Below, in pieces: positions 25,294 to 34,215 of a DNA stretch of 64,000 nucleotides (positions are counted from its first letter, which is position 1; each line of letters starts with the position of its first letter). Source of the DNA: JAHEFU01 sp020440645 (GTDB taxonomy: Bacteria > 4484-113 > JAFGCY01); the NCBI GenBank assembly GCA_020440645.1, contig JAGRNR010000014.1, positions 1-64,000 on the forward strand, in the 5' to 3' direction. The notes beneath the pieces are model-generated. The model made no database searches. It saw only the letters and a list, made by a program, of their open reading frames with translations, and had not been told where the DNA came from. The position numbers and the translations under genes are program-made.

Positions 25294-25400
25294 GGAGGTC
25301 CGGCGCAAGCCGGGCGGAGTGTTGGTCTTAGACCAACAAGGCCCTGTAGCTCTAAGAGCTACACTCCGCTACCCCCTACAACCGAGTTCCTATGTCCTAC
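25294..25400. repeat. Structured intergenic element: GNRA hairpin, three-way junction and heptad arm
   Basis: The plus strand shows GGAGG + GTCCGGC-GCAA-GCCGGGC (25298-25315), identical to a unit near 16300. Next GCGGAG (25314-25319) pairs with CTCCGC (25364-25369) around two hairpins, GTTGGTC-TTA-GACCAAC and TGTAGCTC-TAA-GAGCTACA. Then comes a GGANNTA-type heptad arm (25369-25400) beginning at the stop of the lipoprotein gene on the minus strand. Confidence 0.65.
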
Positions 25401-25858
25401 TTCATTTCCTCAATCATTGAGCGCATCTTCTCCGCGCTGACCCCGCTCGAGCGCCTCACCTCAATCACGCCGTCCGGCTTGCCATCCCCGTCCATGTCCT
25501 GCCCGGCTGCCATGTCCTCCCCGAAGCCCAGCAGGATGTAGTCCTTCACCTCATAGCCGTCATGCACCGCGATGTAGCAGACGTTGCCAGCGGCCAGCTC
25601 GCCGGCGGTGAAGGCCACCGGATGCATCTCAGTGCGGTCGTATGGATTGATGAGCGCCATGTTCTGCCCGTCCTTCATAAGGTCGGCATTCAGCGTCTCC
25701 GGGTACAGCCCGCCGTTCTGGCGCGCCCAGTCCAGCAGGTTCTGCTCAATGGTTGCAATGTGCGCCTTGAGCTCCATGTCCGCCAGGCTGTCCGCCGCCG
25801 GCTGGTTACAGCCGGCCAGCAGGGCCAGCATTGCCATTGCAATCCAGAAAAGCTTCAT
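25397..25858 (-). CDS. Small lipoprotein
   Basis: 153 residues with lipobox LLAGC (Cys17). A helix (KAHIATIEQNLLDWARQNGGLYPETLN) followed by a beta-rich part with DMDGDGKPDG resembles a pseudopilin-like fold without the prepilin leader (weak inference). The Asp-rich loop could bind Ca. The stop codon opens a heptad repeat arm. Confidence 0.8.
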   Translation of the reverse strand: MKLFWIAMAMLALLAGCNQPAADSLADMELKAHIATIEQNLLDWARQNGGLYPETLNADLMKDGQNMALINPYDRTEMHPVAFTAGELAAGNVCYIAVHDGYEVKDYILLGFGEDMAAGQDMDGDGKPDGVIEVRRSSGVSAEKMRSMIEEMK

Positions 25859-26043
25859 GTCATTCCCCCTTCGCCTGTCACCAGGCCCGGCAGCCTACCC
25901 GCTGCCTGATCCACTCTAGCACCACCTGTGCAGCAGGCCAATCCTGCGCCTCCAGGGGTAGCATTACCCAGCGATGCTAACATTGCAGCGCGCAACACCT
26001 GCCGGCGGACAGGCAACACCAGGCAGGATTGACCAGGAGCAAC

Positions 26044-26754
26044 ATGTCAACTCAGGAACCACAGACCCGCCGCACGGGCGGGGTGAAGCGGGTACGCCTC
26101 GTGCTCGTGGAGCGCGAGCACCATTACGGTGACGTGCACACTTACCACTTCAGCGTGGACGAGCCGCTGCCATACAACGCAGGGCAGTACGTGCATGTCG
26201 CCCTCGAGCTGGCCGACCCTGATGCCAAGCGCGTGCGTGAGCTGTCTTTCTCTTCCGCACCGCATGAGGAGCATGTCAGCTTCACCATCGACGGCCGCTC
26301 GCGCTCGCCCTTCCAGTTGCATATGCTGGCAATGCAGCCCGGGGACAGCCTGCAGCTGTTCAAGTCCAAGATGCATATGCTGTGGCCGGTGATCGAGGAA
26401 TGCGTAGTGTTCATCGCAGGCGGCGTCGGCGTCACGCCCTTCCGTTCAATGGCGCTGGACAAAGAGCACAGCGGGGTGCGCATGCGCATGGAACTGATCC
26501 ACGCCGCCGGCAGCGAGCACCTGTTCGCCGATGCGCTCAGGCCGCTGATGGATGAGTACATCGCCACCGACCGCGCGGGCCTGGCGGGCGAGATCACGGC
26601 CTGCATCGAGCGCCACCCGGATGCGCGCTACTACATCGCCGGCTCACCGGGCTTCGTGGAAGGCGTGATGCAGCAGCTTGAGGCGGGCGGCATCAGCCAA
26701 AAGAAGATCGAAACGGACGAGTTCAAGGGCTATGTGGAAGAATGGCAGGAGTAG
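26044..26754 (+). CDS. Ferredoxin-NADP reductase-like FAD oxidoreductase
   Basis: 236 residues of the FNR superfamily. The FAD domain has GQYVHV and the RELSFSSAP motif (R-x-x-S type) that contacts the flavin. The NAD(P) domain has IAGGVGVTPFRSM and a YYIAGSPGFVEGVMQQL motif. There is no 2Fe-2S domain, so it is a one-protein reductase that would pass electrons to a separate carrier. The ATG at 26044 has AGGAG 4-5 nt upstream. Heptad repeats begin right after the TAG. Confidence 0.9.
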   Translation: MSTQEPQTRRTGGVKRVRLVLVEREHHYGDVHTYHFSVDEPLPYNAGQYVHVALELADPDAKRVRELSFSSAPHEEHVSFTIDGRSRSPFQLHMLAMQPGDSLQLFKSKMHMLWPVIEECVVFIAGGVGVTPFRSMALDKEHSGVRMRMELIHAAGSEHLFADALRPLMDEYIATDRAGLAGEITACIERHPDARYYIAGSPGFVEGVMQQLEAGGISQKKIETDEFKGYVEEWQE

Positions 26755-26862
26755 TTGTCAGACTACAGACACCAGACTTCAGAAATCAGACTTCCGAATT
26801 CAGATACCAGACGTCAGAACAACCTGAAATCCGGCGTCTGATGTCTGACCACTGACCACTGG
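26755..26862. repeat. ACNNCAG heptad array after reductase gene
   Basis: Nine consecutive 7-nt units, nearly all ending CAG (TTGTCAG, ACTACAG, ACACCAG, ACTTCAG, AAATCAG and so on), start at the base after TAG. About five units of the reverse-complement type (TCTGATG, TCTGACC, ACTGACC) follow from 26835. The arms pair imperfectly. Confidence 0.75.
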
Positions 26863-26867
26863 AGTAA

Positions 26868-26944
<77 letters not shown>

Positions 26945-26949
26945 GGATA

Positions 26950-27023
26950 TGGAGGCGGCGGGCGGAATCGAACCGTCGATAAAGGATTTGCAGTCCTCTG
27001 CCTTACCACTTGGCTACGCCGCC
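26950..27023 (-). tRNA. tRNA-Cys (anticodon GCA)
   Basis: Minus-strand cloverleaf starting GGCGGCGTAGCCAAGTGG. Anticodon stem GAGGA/TCCTT with loop CTGCAAA gives GCA. U73 discriminator, as expected for tRNA-Cys; CCA encoded. First of the Cys-Val pair. Confidence 0.97.
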
Positions 27024-27064
27024 GGGTGCCCTTCCCACGGGACGGCCCGCAGGGGGGAAGAAGA

Positions 27065-27073
27065 ATTATAACA
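27065..27073 (-). promoter_or_regulatory. Extended -10 promoter of Cys-Val tRNA operon
   Basis: Minus-strand TGTTATAAT: perfect TATAAT with the TG-N extension, 41 bp before the tRNA-Cys 5' end. The leader contains a CTTCCC...GGGAAG inverted repeat. Confidence 0.62.
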
Positions 27074-27128
27074 CTGCATCAGGGGCCGCAAGCCACCCAG
27101 TGATGAGAAAAGAGAGAAGAGCCTGAAT

Positions 27129-27248
27129 AGCAATGAGCAATGAAGAGTGAGCAATGATCCAATGGAGAAGCGGGGTCACCTCCCCCTGGTCAGGCTCATT
27201 GCTCATCACTCATTTCTCATTGCTCAGCCAGTCACGCTAAAGCGTGAC
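27129..27248. repeat. AGCAATG heptad inverted repeat plus TAAA hairpin
   Basis: The left arm 27129-27157 is AGCAATG, AGCAATG, AAGAGTG, AGCAATG; the right arm 27194-27227 is the reverse complement type (TCATTGC, TCATCAC, TCATTTC, TCATTGC). Next comes a 7-bp hairpin GTCACGC-TAAA-GCGTGAC (27231-27248). Together with the tRNAs this fills the 597-bp gap 26755-27351. Confidence 0.7.
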
Positions 27249-27254
27249 AGGCTG

Positions 27255-27291
27255 AAAAAAAACTCCCCGGAGCTACTACCCTCCGAGGAGT
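27255..27291 (-). terminator. Rho-independent terminator of the multi-module lipoprotein gene
   Basis: On the minus strand ACTCC-t-CGGAG, 8-nt loop, CTCCG-g-GGAGT is followed directly by eight T. It lies 60 bp after the stop at 27352. It is the only textbook intrinsic terminator I found in the window. Confidence 0.85.
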
Positions 27292-27317
27292 CTTGTAAAG
27301 AGTTGGTGATTCGGGAC

Positions 27318-27331
27318 CCGGGCATGCCCGG
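27318..27331. repeat. 14-bp perfect palindrome around GGCATGCC
   Basis: CCGGGCATGCCCGG, 20 bp after the stop at 27352. A related palindrome, CCCGGCATGCCGGG, is at 52402-52415. Confidence 0.5.
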
Positions 27332-27351
27332 TCCAAAACTACTACCTTGGG

Positions 27352-29628
27352 TTACAGGCCGATCGGCGGAGCCGGATCGGTCGTGGTGCCGCCGTCATCG
27401 TCCACCGGGAAGCCGGGTTCGATGAAGATCGGGCCACCGCCACCGCCGCTGCCGCCGGGGGCGCCGATGGGCCACATCCAGAAGTCCATCTCCTTGTCGT
27501 ACATGTCCGGCCAGATGCGGATGAAGATGTCCTCGTAGCCACCCTTCTGGATCAGCAGGTTGTACTCAACCTCAGCCAGCGTGGTGCTGTAGCGGCCGTT
27601 GGAATCGCTCAGCACGTGGCTGAAGTAGCCACCGCCGAGCTGCTCATCAGTCGGGGTGAACACCATGTCAGCGCCGGCGATCGTCGAGTCGTCAAAGCCG
27701 TCATAGACCGTGCCGCTCTTGTTGCCGGTGTTGACGTCCGGGGCCTCATAGGTCTCCAGCACGAGATTCACGTTGCTGGCCTGGCCGTCACGGATCTCGA
27801 CCATGATGCCCTGGGTCAGGTGGCCGTTGCGGTAACCGCTGACCAGCCACTCGCCGGTGGGCACGTTGTCAATCACGAACTCGCCGTTGGAGTTGGTATA
27901 GGTGAAGGGGTCGACGTTTGGCTGCGTGGCGTTCACCAGCGCATCCGGGATCGGGTTGCCATCCTCATCGGTGACACGTCCCTCGACGCTGCCCACCGGG
28001 ACCTCCGGCAGGGTGATGGTCACCTCGTTGGCGGCCGCATCCTCCTCGACAGCCACGTCGGCGCTGTAGGAGATGTGGCGGTAGGCGCTGGCGAACACGT
28101 AGTACGGTCCGGCCGGCACGTCCTCGAAGCTGAACTCGCCGTTGTCATCCGCCCAGCCGCTGTAGTAACCGATGAAGTCCGGGGCCACCATCGAGCTTGA
28201 GCGTCCGTTGCGCTGCTCCCAGAGGAAGCGCTGCAGCATGTTGTTGTCAAACTCGCTGCTGTTCTGGCTGTTGCCGTCGCTGTTGGTGCTGCCCTCGGCG
28301 AAGTCCGCCGCGGGGGCCATGAAGCCGTCGTCACTGCCGCCGGTGCTGAAGTCCTCACCGCGGGTCTGCGGCGGGGCCGGTGCACCGAACTCATTGAAGA
28401 TCTCCACGCCGTCCTCGAACATCATGTCGAGGTCCACCGCGCCGGGCACGGCGATACCGCCGCCGAAGCCGCCGCCGAACACGTACTCGACGTAGGCACC
28501 CTTGATCGGGTTGCCATCGCCGTCAACCACCACACCGCTGATGTCGGTGTAGACGATCGGCTGGATCTCAATCTCGAGGTCCAGGTCGCTCGTGCGGTTG
28601 TAGATGTCCTCTGACAGGCTGGCGTTCAGGTAGCCGTCCTTGTAGACGCTGATCCAGGCGCTGTAGCCAGCCACGCCGTCGGGAAACTCGAAGTTGCCGT
28701 CGGCATCGGTGGTCACTTCCTGGTACTGCGGCTCGTAGCGCCAGTAATCCTCATACGGGGCGGAGGTCATCGCCTCACGGCCGTCGCTGCCGCCGCCGCC
28801 GAAGCCGGGCTCGCTCTGGCCGCTGTCCACCACGCCGGTGTCCACGTCATCCCACTTGATGTCGTCCTCGAAGGGCATCGGCATCGGCTCGGGGATTCCG
28901 AAATAACCGGTATCGACCATCATGCTGACGGTGGCATCCGCCACGCCGGCACCGGTCTTGCTGTCCACCACGCGGCCCGTGACGGTGATGCCCTCGCCGC
29001 TGCCGACCTGGCCTTTGCGGGTCAGCTCGATGTTGCGTACGCTGGTGTCACCCTCGGCGATGCGGACCATCGCCATGCCGGGGTAGTAATCTTCCGTGTT
29101 GGCCACGATGTTCCAGGTGCCGGCAGCGACGTTGGAGAAGCTGTAGACACCACCGCTGCTGTGCGTCGTCTGCACGCCGCCGGCCTCGGAGAAGATGGTC
29201 ACTTCCACGCCATTGAGGCCCGCACCGGACTTGTCGTCGGTGACGGTACCGCCAAGGCTGCCCGTACCCTCATTCACGGTCGGGTCAAAGCGGATCACCA
29301 GGTTCTGGTTGTCCAGCGGGACCACGCTGCGGCTGCCGATAACGACGCCGTTGGTGCCGAGCGAAATCTCGTTCTCCGCGTTCACGCCGCGCGGGAACTG
29401 GCCGCGCTGCAGGGTGAAGTTACCGTTCGCATCAGTGCTGATGCCGGTATCCACGCCCTCGACGCGCACCTGCATGTTGCTCAGCGGTGTGCCGTTGTTT
29501 CCGTAGGCGACTGCGGTCATGCGCTCGAAGCTGTCCGGCGGCGTTGCCGGGCCTCCTCCGCCTCCGCAGGATGAAAGTAGCGCGGCAATTGCGGCCAGCG
29601 CCACCCATACGATTTTCACTGTCTTCAT
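27352..29628 (-). CDS. Multi-module carboxypeptidase-regulatory-like lipoprotein
   Basis: 758 residues with lipobox LLSSC (Cys about 21), then a Gly run and about six beta-sandwich modules of the CarboxypepD_reg type. Examples are GTVTDDKSGAGLNGVEVTIF ... WNIVANTEDYYPG, GRVVDSKTGAGVADATVSMM and VEGRVTDEDGNPIPDALVNA. The fourth contains a long Asp/Gly/Ser insert. No enzyme domain is seen, so it is a surface-exposed or periplasmic adhesive/structural protein. GGGAGG lies about 6 nt before the ATG. Its terminator is at 27255. Confidence 0.9.
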   Translation of the reverse strand: MKTVKIVWVALAAIAALLSSCGGGGGPATPPDSFERMTAVAYGNNGTPLSNMQVRVEGVDTGISTDANGNFTLQRGQFPRGVNAENEISLGTNGVVIGSRSVVPLDNQNLVIRFDPTVNEGTGSLGGTVTDDKSGAGLNGVEVTIFSEAGGVQTTHSSGGVYSFSNVAAGTWNIVANTEDYYPGMAMVRIAEGDTSVRNIELTRKGQVGSGEGITVTGRVVDSKTGAGVADATVSMMVDTGYFGIPEPMPMPFEDDIKWDDVDTGVVDSGQSEPGFGGGGSDGREAMTSAPYEDYWRYEPQYQEVTTDADGNFEFPDGVAGYSAWISVYKDGYLNASLSEDIYNRTSDLDLEIEIQPIVYTDISGVVVDGDGNPIKGAYVEYVFGGGFGGGIAVPGAVDLDMMFEDGVEIFNEFGAPAPPQTRGEDFSTGGSDDGFMAPAADFAEGSTNSDGNSQNSSEFDNNMLQRFLWEQRNGRSSSMVAPDFIGYYSGWADDNGEFSFEDVPAGPYYVFASAYRHISYSADVAVEEDAAANEVTITLPEVPVGSVEGRVTDEDGNPIPDALVNATQPNVDPFTYTNSNGEFVIDNVPTGEWLVSGYRNGHLTQGIMVEIRDGQASNVNLVLETYEAPDVNTGNKSGTVYDGFDDSTIAGADMVFTPTDEQLGGGYFSHVLSDSNGRYSTTLAEVEYNLLIQKGGYEDIFIRIWPDMYDKEMDFWMWPIGAPGGSGGGGGPIFIEPGFPVDDDGGTTTDPAPPIGL

Positions 29629-29707
29629 GTAGTACCTCCCGCAGTACTAAAAGAGCGATGCGTGCCATTGGGCACGGGATACAGTCTGCACTACAGGCGT
29701 ATTCTAT

Positions 29708-29760
29708 CCGGTTACCACAGTTTGTGGGGTACCAGTTGGCCAGTTTTTGCGGGTAACCGG
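29708..29760. promoter_or_regulatory. Inverted and direct repeats upstream of lipoprotein gene
   Basis: CCGGTTACC (29708-29716) and GGTAACCGG (29752-29760) form a 9-bp perfect inverted repeat. On the minus strand a near-direct repeat, GGTTACCCGCAAAAACTGG and GGTACCCCACAAACTG, lies between and within them. On the minus strand TAGAAT follows the inner arm, so the array could be an operator for the 27352-29628 gene. No regulator is known. Confidence 0.4.
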
Positions 29761-29793
29761 TCCAATCCAGTCTGGATCAGGCCTCAGGCCCCG

Positions 29794-30729
29794 TCAGACC
29801 CCCAGCCTGGTATCGACCGCTTCCTGCTGGACACCATTATGGCTGTTGAATTCCTCCGGATGCAGTTCCTGCTGGATCGAGGCCCCCATTTCCGCCCCGA
29901 ACAGCACGATGCTCGATGAGAAGTAGATCCAGATCATCAGCACGATGAATCCCGCCATCGGGCCGTACAGCGTGGTGAACACTCCGCCGGCCAGCACCAG
30001 CCGGGTGAACAGGAACTTGCTGAGGTACCAGAAAAGCCCGACCGGCACCGCCACAGCGAGGGACACTTTCCAGGGCACGCGGCGTGTGGGCAGGTACTGG
30101 TAGATCAGGAACACGACGAAACAGGCCGCCAGCGCCGGCACGCTGTCCGTGATGAACAGCCACAGTCCGTCCAGCCGGAAGCCGAGGAAGGCCGGTACCA
30201 GGTTCTCCAGGTTGCGTAGTGCCGTGCCCAGCATGATGAACAGCCCGGTCAGCGCACCTGCGGCAATGAACAACACGATGGATACGAGCTTGCTGCGCAG
30301 GAAGGGCCGCACCTGGCTGCCGCCCCAGGCCCGGGTCAGCATCACCTGCAGGATCTCATAGAAGCGGATGCCGGCCCACAGGAAGGACAGGATACCGACA
30401 CCGGCCCCTGCGATGTTCACGCCCTCGGCGCTGATCTTGCTCACGCGGTCGCGCAGCATCACGATCGCATCCGGCAGCAGGTAGGGCCTGAGCACCGCTT
30501 CGAGGCTGTTGTAGACATCCACGCTCGGGCCGACGATCTGGGTCAGGATCACGAGTGCGAGGTAGGACAGCGGGATCACGGAGATCACCACGAAGAATGA
30601 CAGCGCGGCCGACATGAACATGCAGCCATGCAGGTGGTAGGCGTCGATCGCACGCAGCAGGATCCTGCCGCTGGAGTGTTCCAGCATTTCACTTCGCAGC
30701 TTCTGTGGCAGTCCGAAAAGGCGTTGCAT
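29794..30729 (-). CDS. YihY/BrkB-family inner-membrane protein
   Basis: 311 residues with about six TM helices and the YihY family features SFFVVISVIPLSYLALVIL, FLWAGIRFYEILQVMLTRAWG and YLPTRRVPWKVSLAVAVPVG, plus a C-terminal cytoplasmic tail. Historically mislabelled RNase BN; its transport or envelope role is unsettled. It diverges from the small gene at 30765 with only 35 bp between the starts. Confidence 0.92.
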   Translation of the reverse strand: MQRLFGLPQKLRSEMLEHSSGRILLRAIDAYHLHGCMFMSAALSFFVVISVIPLSYLALVILTQIVGPSVDVYNSLEAVLRPYLLPDAIVMLRDRVSKISAEGVNIAGAGVGILSFLWAGIRFYEILQVMLTRAWGGSQVRPFLRSKLVSIVLFIAAGALTGLFIMLGTALRNLENLVPAFLGFRLDGLWLFITDSVPALAACFVVFLIYQYLPTRRVPWKVSLAVAVPVGLFWYLSKFLFTRLVLAGGVFTTLYGPMAGFIVLMIWIYFSSSIVLFGAEMGASIQQELHPEEFNSHNGVQQEAVDTRLGV

Positions 30730-30764
30730 GCGTAGTCCCGCGACCCCGCAATTATCGCAGGCGG

Positions 30765-31184
30765 ATGTCTCAGGAGCTCCGTCCCGCGCTATCGTTATCA
30801 GCGATGTCAGTTGAAACCATGCTGCCCGTCCTGATCAGCCAGCTCGAAGGCGGGCGCTCGCTCAACATATATGGGCTGATGCACCATGACGCCGAGCAGT
30901 ACGAGAACGGCGAGCTGTTCGGCAGCGGCCGCAAGGCGCTCCTGCAGCTGCACCGCGAATTCCGCGAGGGCGTGAAGGGCTACCGCGGCGTCGTGCTGGA
31001 CAGCCGCATTGAGGGGGACATCGCCTACCTGCACGTGCGCTACGAATTCACCGAGTCCGACGGCCAGCAGTACAGCATCCCCGGCATCCATGAACTGCAC
31101 TGGCAGGGCAACATGGTCAAGCGTGAGGACTTCTGGGTGGAGAAGCATTACGCGAAGAAGCGCAAGCAACTGTTTCCCGGCTAG
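30765..31184 (+). CDS. Small soluble protein, possibly NTF2/SnoaL-like
   Basis: 139 residues if started at 30765; the ATG at 30804 is also possible. The sequence LNIYGLMHHDAEQYENGELFGSGRKALLQLHREFREGVKGYRGVVLDSRIEGDIAYLHVRYEF with a beta-rich end recalls the cone-shaped NTF2-like fold, but this is a weak match by eye. Its stop overlaps the stop of the convergent cyclase-ATPase gene by 4 nt. Confidence 0.7.
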   Translation: MSQELRPALSLSAMSVETMLPVLISQLEGGRSLNIYGLMHHDAEQYENGELFGSGRKALLQLHREFREGVKGYRGVVLDSRIEGDIAYLHVRYEFTESDGQQYSIPGIHELHWQGNMVKREDFWVEKHYAKKRKQLFPG

Positions 31185-34132
31185 CCAGCCTGGATCGCAG
31201 AACCCAGCAGCTGCCGTCCTAGCGCGTCCAAGGTAGAGTCCTGCGGCTCCGGTATCCGCTCCATGCCCTCGGCCAGTTCGTCAAGGTGCATCTGTTCCAC
31301 ACGGGCCAGCGTCGCACCCTTCGCCGTCCAGGCAGAGATCGCCGCCACGATCCGCTCAACCCCTGCATTGTCATCCTGCTCCCTTAAATACAGCCCGCAG
31401 ACCAGCAGCGCCGTTGCCAGCAGGCGCTCGCCGCCGAGCTCCAGCGCATCCGCCAGCGCGGAGCTGAGCAGGGAATCCAGCGAATCGCGCCGGCCGAGCC
31501 TGAGGCTGGCGGCCGCAATGTCACACAGGCATGCAGCGATGCCGTAGCGGTCATCCAGCTCCCGCGAGATCGCCATGCTGCGTTCGGCGTACTCCAGTGC
31601 CTTTTCGAAGTCCCCGGTGACATAGCTCACCAGTCCCATGTTGCCAAGGCAGTGGGCCACGCCGCGCCGGTCTGCCAGGTCCTCACGGATCGCGCGGCTG
31701 CGCTCCAAAAGCTCCAGCGCGCGGGCGAAGTTGTCAATCCGGTACTCCGTTAGGCCCTGGTTGTTGAGCGAGCCGGCCAGGCTGTAGCGCTCGCCAAGTT
31801 CCTCCTGGATCGCGATCGCCTCATCCTGCATGCGCTGTGCATCACGGTACCGGCCCTCGGCACGGGCAATCAGCGCCAGCCCGGTCAGTGCCGCTGCGAT
31901 GCCGTACTGGTTGCCGATCCCGCTGTCGGTGTCCAGCGCCTGCTGGTACAGCCGCCGCGCGTTGCCACGGTCACCGCTGCGCAGGTAGACGCTCGCCAGA
32001 CTGATGCTGGCGGAGGCGTATGTCCACAGGTCGCCGCCGTCACAGGCATCGCTCATCGCACGCACGAAGTCCATCTTCGCGCCTACGTTGTCACCGGCCG
32101 CGCGGTTGACGCAGCCTGACAGCCAGCAGGCCAGCGCGCGGCTTTCGAGGTCCTCGCTCTCCAGCAGCAGGCCGGCCAGCTCGCGCAGTACACGGCGCGC
32201 CGCCGGCAGGTGCCCGTCACGTTCCAGCACGCGGGCCAGCCCGAGCAGCACCTGCACCTTCAGTTCATCACTGCCGCTGCGCTCGACATATTCATGCAGG
32301 CGGCGGAACCACTGCAGCTGCTCCCGCTGGCGCGTTGCCATTTCCTGGAAGCGCGCCAGGTAGCGCACCAGCGGAGCCAGCAGCTCATTGTCAGAAAGGC
32401 GGATCGCGGTCTCGATCGCGAGGTAGAAGTTCTCCGTCTCCGGCCTGAGCCGCGCCAGGGCCTCGATCTGCCCGGCCCCCTTGAGCTGCTCACCGAGCCG
32501 CGCGATCAGCCGGCTGTAGCTCGCCGCATGTGCCCTGAGCACCTCGTCCTGCCGGCCGCTGGCTTCCAGCTGCTCGTTGGCAAAGCGCCGCGAGGCGGCA
32601 TCACGCATCATGAAGCGCGTCTGGGAGCCGCTCCTGCGGCTGACCAGCCAGCTGCGGTCCACCAGCGCGCTGAGCTGCATGCGGGTCACGCCGGGCAGCA
32701 CCTCAGACAGCTGTTCATGGCTGAAGCCGCCGCGGAACACGCTCAGGCCCTGCAGCAGCTCCTGCTGCTGCGTTGTCAGGTGCCCGTAGCTCCATTCGCA
32801 GGAGGCGCGCACGCTGGAGTGGCGCTGCGGCATGTCGCTGTGGCGCGACTGCAGGTCCAAAAGCCCGCCCAGTTCATCGCGCAGTTCCTCGAGGCTGAAG
32901 CTGTCCAGCCAGGCCGCCGCCAGCTCGATCGCCAGCGGCACCCCCTCCAGGCGGTGGCAGACCTGCTGGACCAGCAAGGCGTTGTCAGCATCTAGCTCGA
33001 AGTCCGGGTCGGCCTGCTGCGCGCGGTCCACGAACAGCGCGATCGCCTCACCCGGCTCATGCAGCATGTCCGCCGGCGGGATGCCGAGCGGCTCGATGCG
33101 CAGCAACTGCTCGCGGCGCAGGTGCAGCGGCACGATGCTCGTCACGAGGATGCTCACGCGCGGCGCTTCCCGCAGGATGCGGTCCACCAGCGGTGCGGCA
33201 TCGGTGATGTGTTCGAAGTTGTCAAGGTAGAGCAGGAGCTCGCGCTGGGCAAGGAAGTCCACCAGCTGGTCCTCTGGGGCGCGGCTGCCGTGGAAGCTGA
33301 AGCCCAGTGCGTCCGCGATCGCCGAGACCACGCGGCTGGCGTCCCCGAGGCTGGACAGCAGCACCTCACAGGCACCGTGCTCGAAATGCTCCAGCAGCTC
33401 GGCGCAGCACTGCGCGGCCAGCCGGCTCTTGCCGTAGCCCGGCGGGCCGACGATGCTCACCAGCCGGCGCTCGCCATCCGTCAGCATCCGCCGCAGGCTG
33501 TCCAGTTCATCTCGCCGCCCGACGAAAGTGCCGGCCTGTTCCGACAGCCGCCCCTTCAGGCTGCCGACGGTCGGCAGCGGAGGGAACTCACTCTGGCCGA
33601 AGTCCGCATGCACGACCTGCACCAGCTCCTCCGGCTCACCGAGGTCCCGCAGGCGCTGCATGCCGAGGTTGATGCTGGCCAGCCCAAGCGGCAGGTCGCC
33701 GGACAGGCCGTCCAGCAGTTCGCGGGACACCAGCAGCTGGCCGGGATGGCAGCACTGGCAGATGCGCGCGGCCCGGTTCAGGGGTGGGCCGAACCACTCG
33801 CCGCCGCTGGACAGCTGGCGCAGCCGGCCGCCATGCGCCACCACGCGCATCCTGAGTGGTGAATTATCCGGCAGCAGGCCCAGCCCCTCCACCGAGCGCT
33901 GCAGCTCGACGGCGCAGCGCAGGCAGGCATCGGCACTGGCGAACAGCAGCAGGTAGCCGTCTCCGAGGTTCTTGTGCAGCACCCCGCCCTGGGCCGCCAC
34001 CTGTTCCTCGATCATGCGGTTGTGCGCATCCAGCAGGCGCGGGTAGTCGGACGGGAAGTCCTCCCACAGCCGTGAGGATGATGCGATGTCCGTGATCAGG
34101 ATGTAGTGCTGCTGCAGCGATGCCGAATCCAC
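31181..34132 (-). CDS. Class III adenylate/guanylate cyclase fused to STAND-type ATPase and TPR domain
   Basis: 983 residues with a GTG start. Residues about 8-175 are a class III cyclase domain with the metal-binding Asp15 (ITDIASS) and Asp58 (GDG), Lys54, and the transition-state Asn119/Arg123 (GPPLNRAAR), so it looks catalytically intact. Residues about 205-480 are a STAND/AAA ATPase with Walker A GPPGYGKSRL (Lys235) and Walker B LLLYLDNFEH. The C-terminal half is a TPR superhelix (GNARRLYQQALDTDSGIGNQYGIAAAL, RALELLERSRAIREDLADRR). This architecture is known in large bacterial signalling ATPases. No output HTH is seen, so the likely output is a cyclic nucleotide or a protein contact. Confidence 0.92.
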   Translation of the reverse strand: MDSASLQQHYILITDIASSSRLWEDFPSDYPRLLDAHNRMIEEQVAAQGGVLHKNLGDGYLLLFASADACLRCAVELQRSVEGLGLLPDNSPLRMRVVAHGGRLRQLSSGGEWFGPPLNRAARICQCCHPGQLLVSRELLDGLSGDLPLGLASINLGMQRLRDLGEPEELVQVVHADFGQSEFPPLPTVGSLKGRLSEQAGTFVGRRDELDSLRRMLTDGERRLVSIVGPPGYGKSRLAAQCCAELLEHFEHGACEVLLSSLGDASRVVSAIADALGFSFHGSRAPEDQLVDFLAQRELLLYLDNFEHITDAAPLVDRILREAPRVSILVTSIVPLHLRREQLLRIEPLGIPPADMLHEPGEAIALFVDRAQQADPDFELDADNALLVQQVCHRLEGVPLAIELAAAWLDSFSLEELRDELGGLLDLQSRHSDMPQRHSSVRASCEWSYGHLTTQQQELLQGLSVFRGGFSHEQLSEVLPGVTRMQLSALVDRSWLVSRRSGSQTRFMMRDAASRRFANEQLEASGRQDEVLRAHAASYSRLIARLGEQLKGAGQIEALARLRPETENFYLAIETAIRLSDNELLAPLVRYLARFQEMATRQREQLQWFRRLHEYVERSGSDELKVQVLLGLARVLERDGHLPAARRVLRELAGLLLESEDLESRALACWLSGCVNRAAGDNVGAKMDFVRAMSDACDGGDLWTYASASISLASVYLRSGDRGNARRLYQQALDTDSGIGNQYGIAAALTGLALIARAEGRYRDAQRMQDEAIAIQEELGERYSLAGSLNNQGLTEYRIDNFARALELLERSRAIREDLADRRGVAHCLGNMGLVSYVTGDFEKALEYAERSMAISRELDDRYGIAACLCDIAAASLRLGRRDSLDSLLSSALADALELGGERLLATALLVCGLYLREQDDNAGVERIVAAISAWTAKGATLARVEQMHLDELAEGMERIPEPQDSTLDALGRQLLGSAIQAG

Positions 34133-34215
34133 TCAATTGGTCCATGGCCCAGGCCGGGCCGCCTGTAATTGTAGTACCGGCCCGTACCAGCCCACCAGGT
34201 TTTGCAGTTTGGCAA

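Noticed and set aside
27129..27227. Possible CRISPR-like or MITE array
   Set aside because: Units are 7 nt and degenerate with no spacers, and there are no terminal inverted repeats with target duplications that I can identify.
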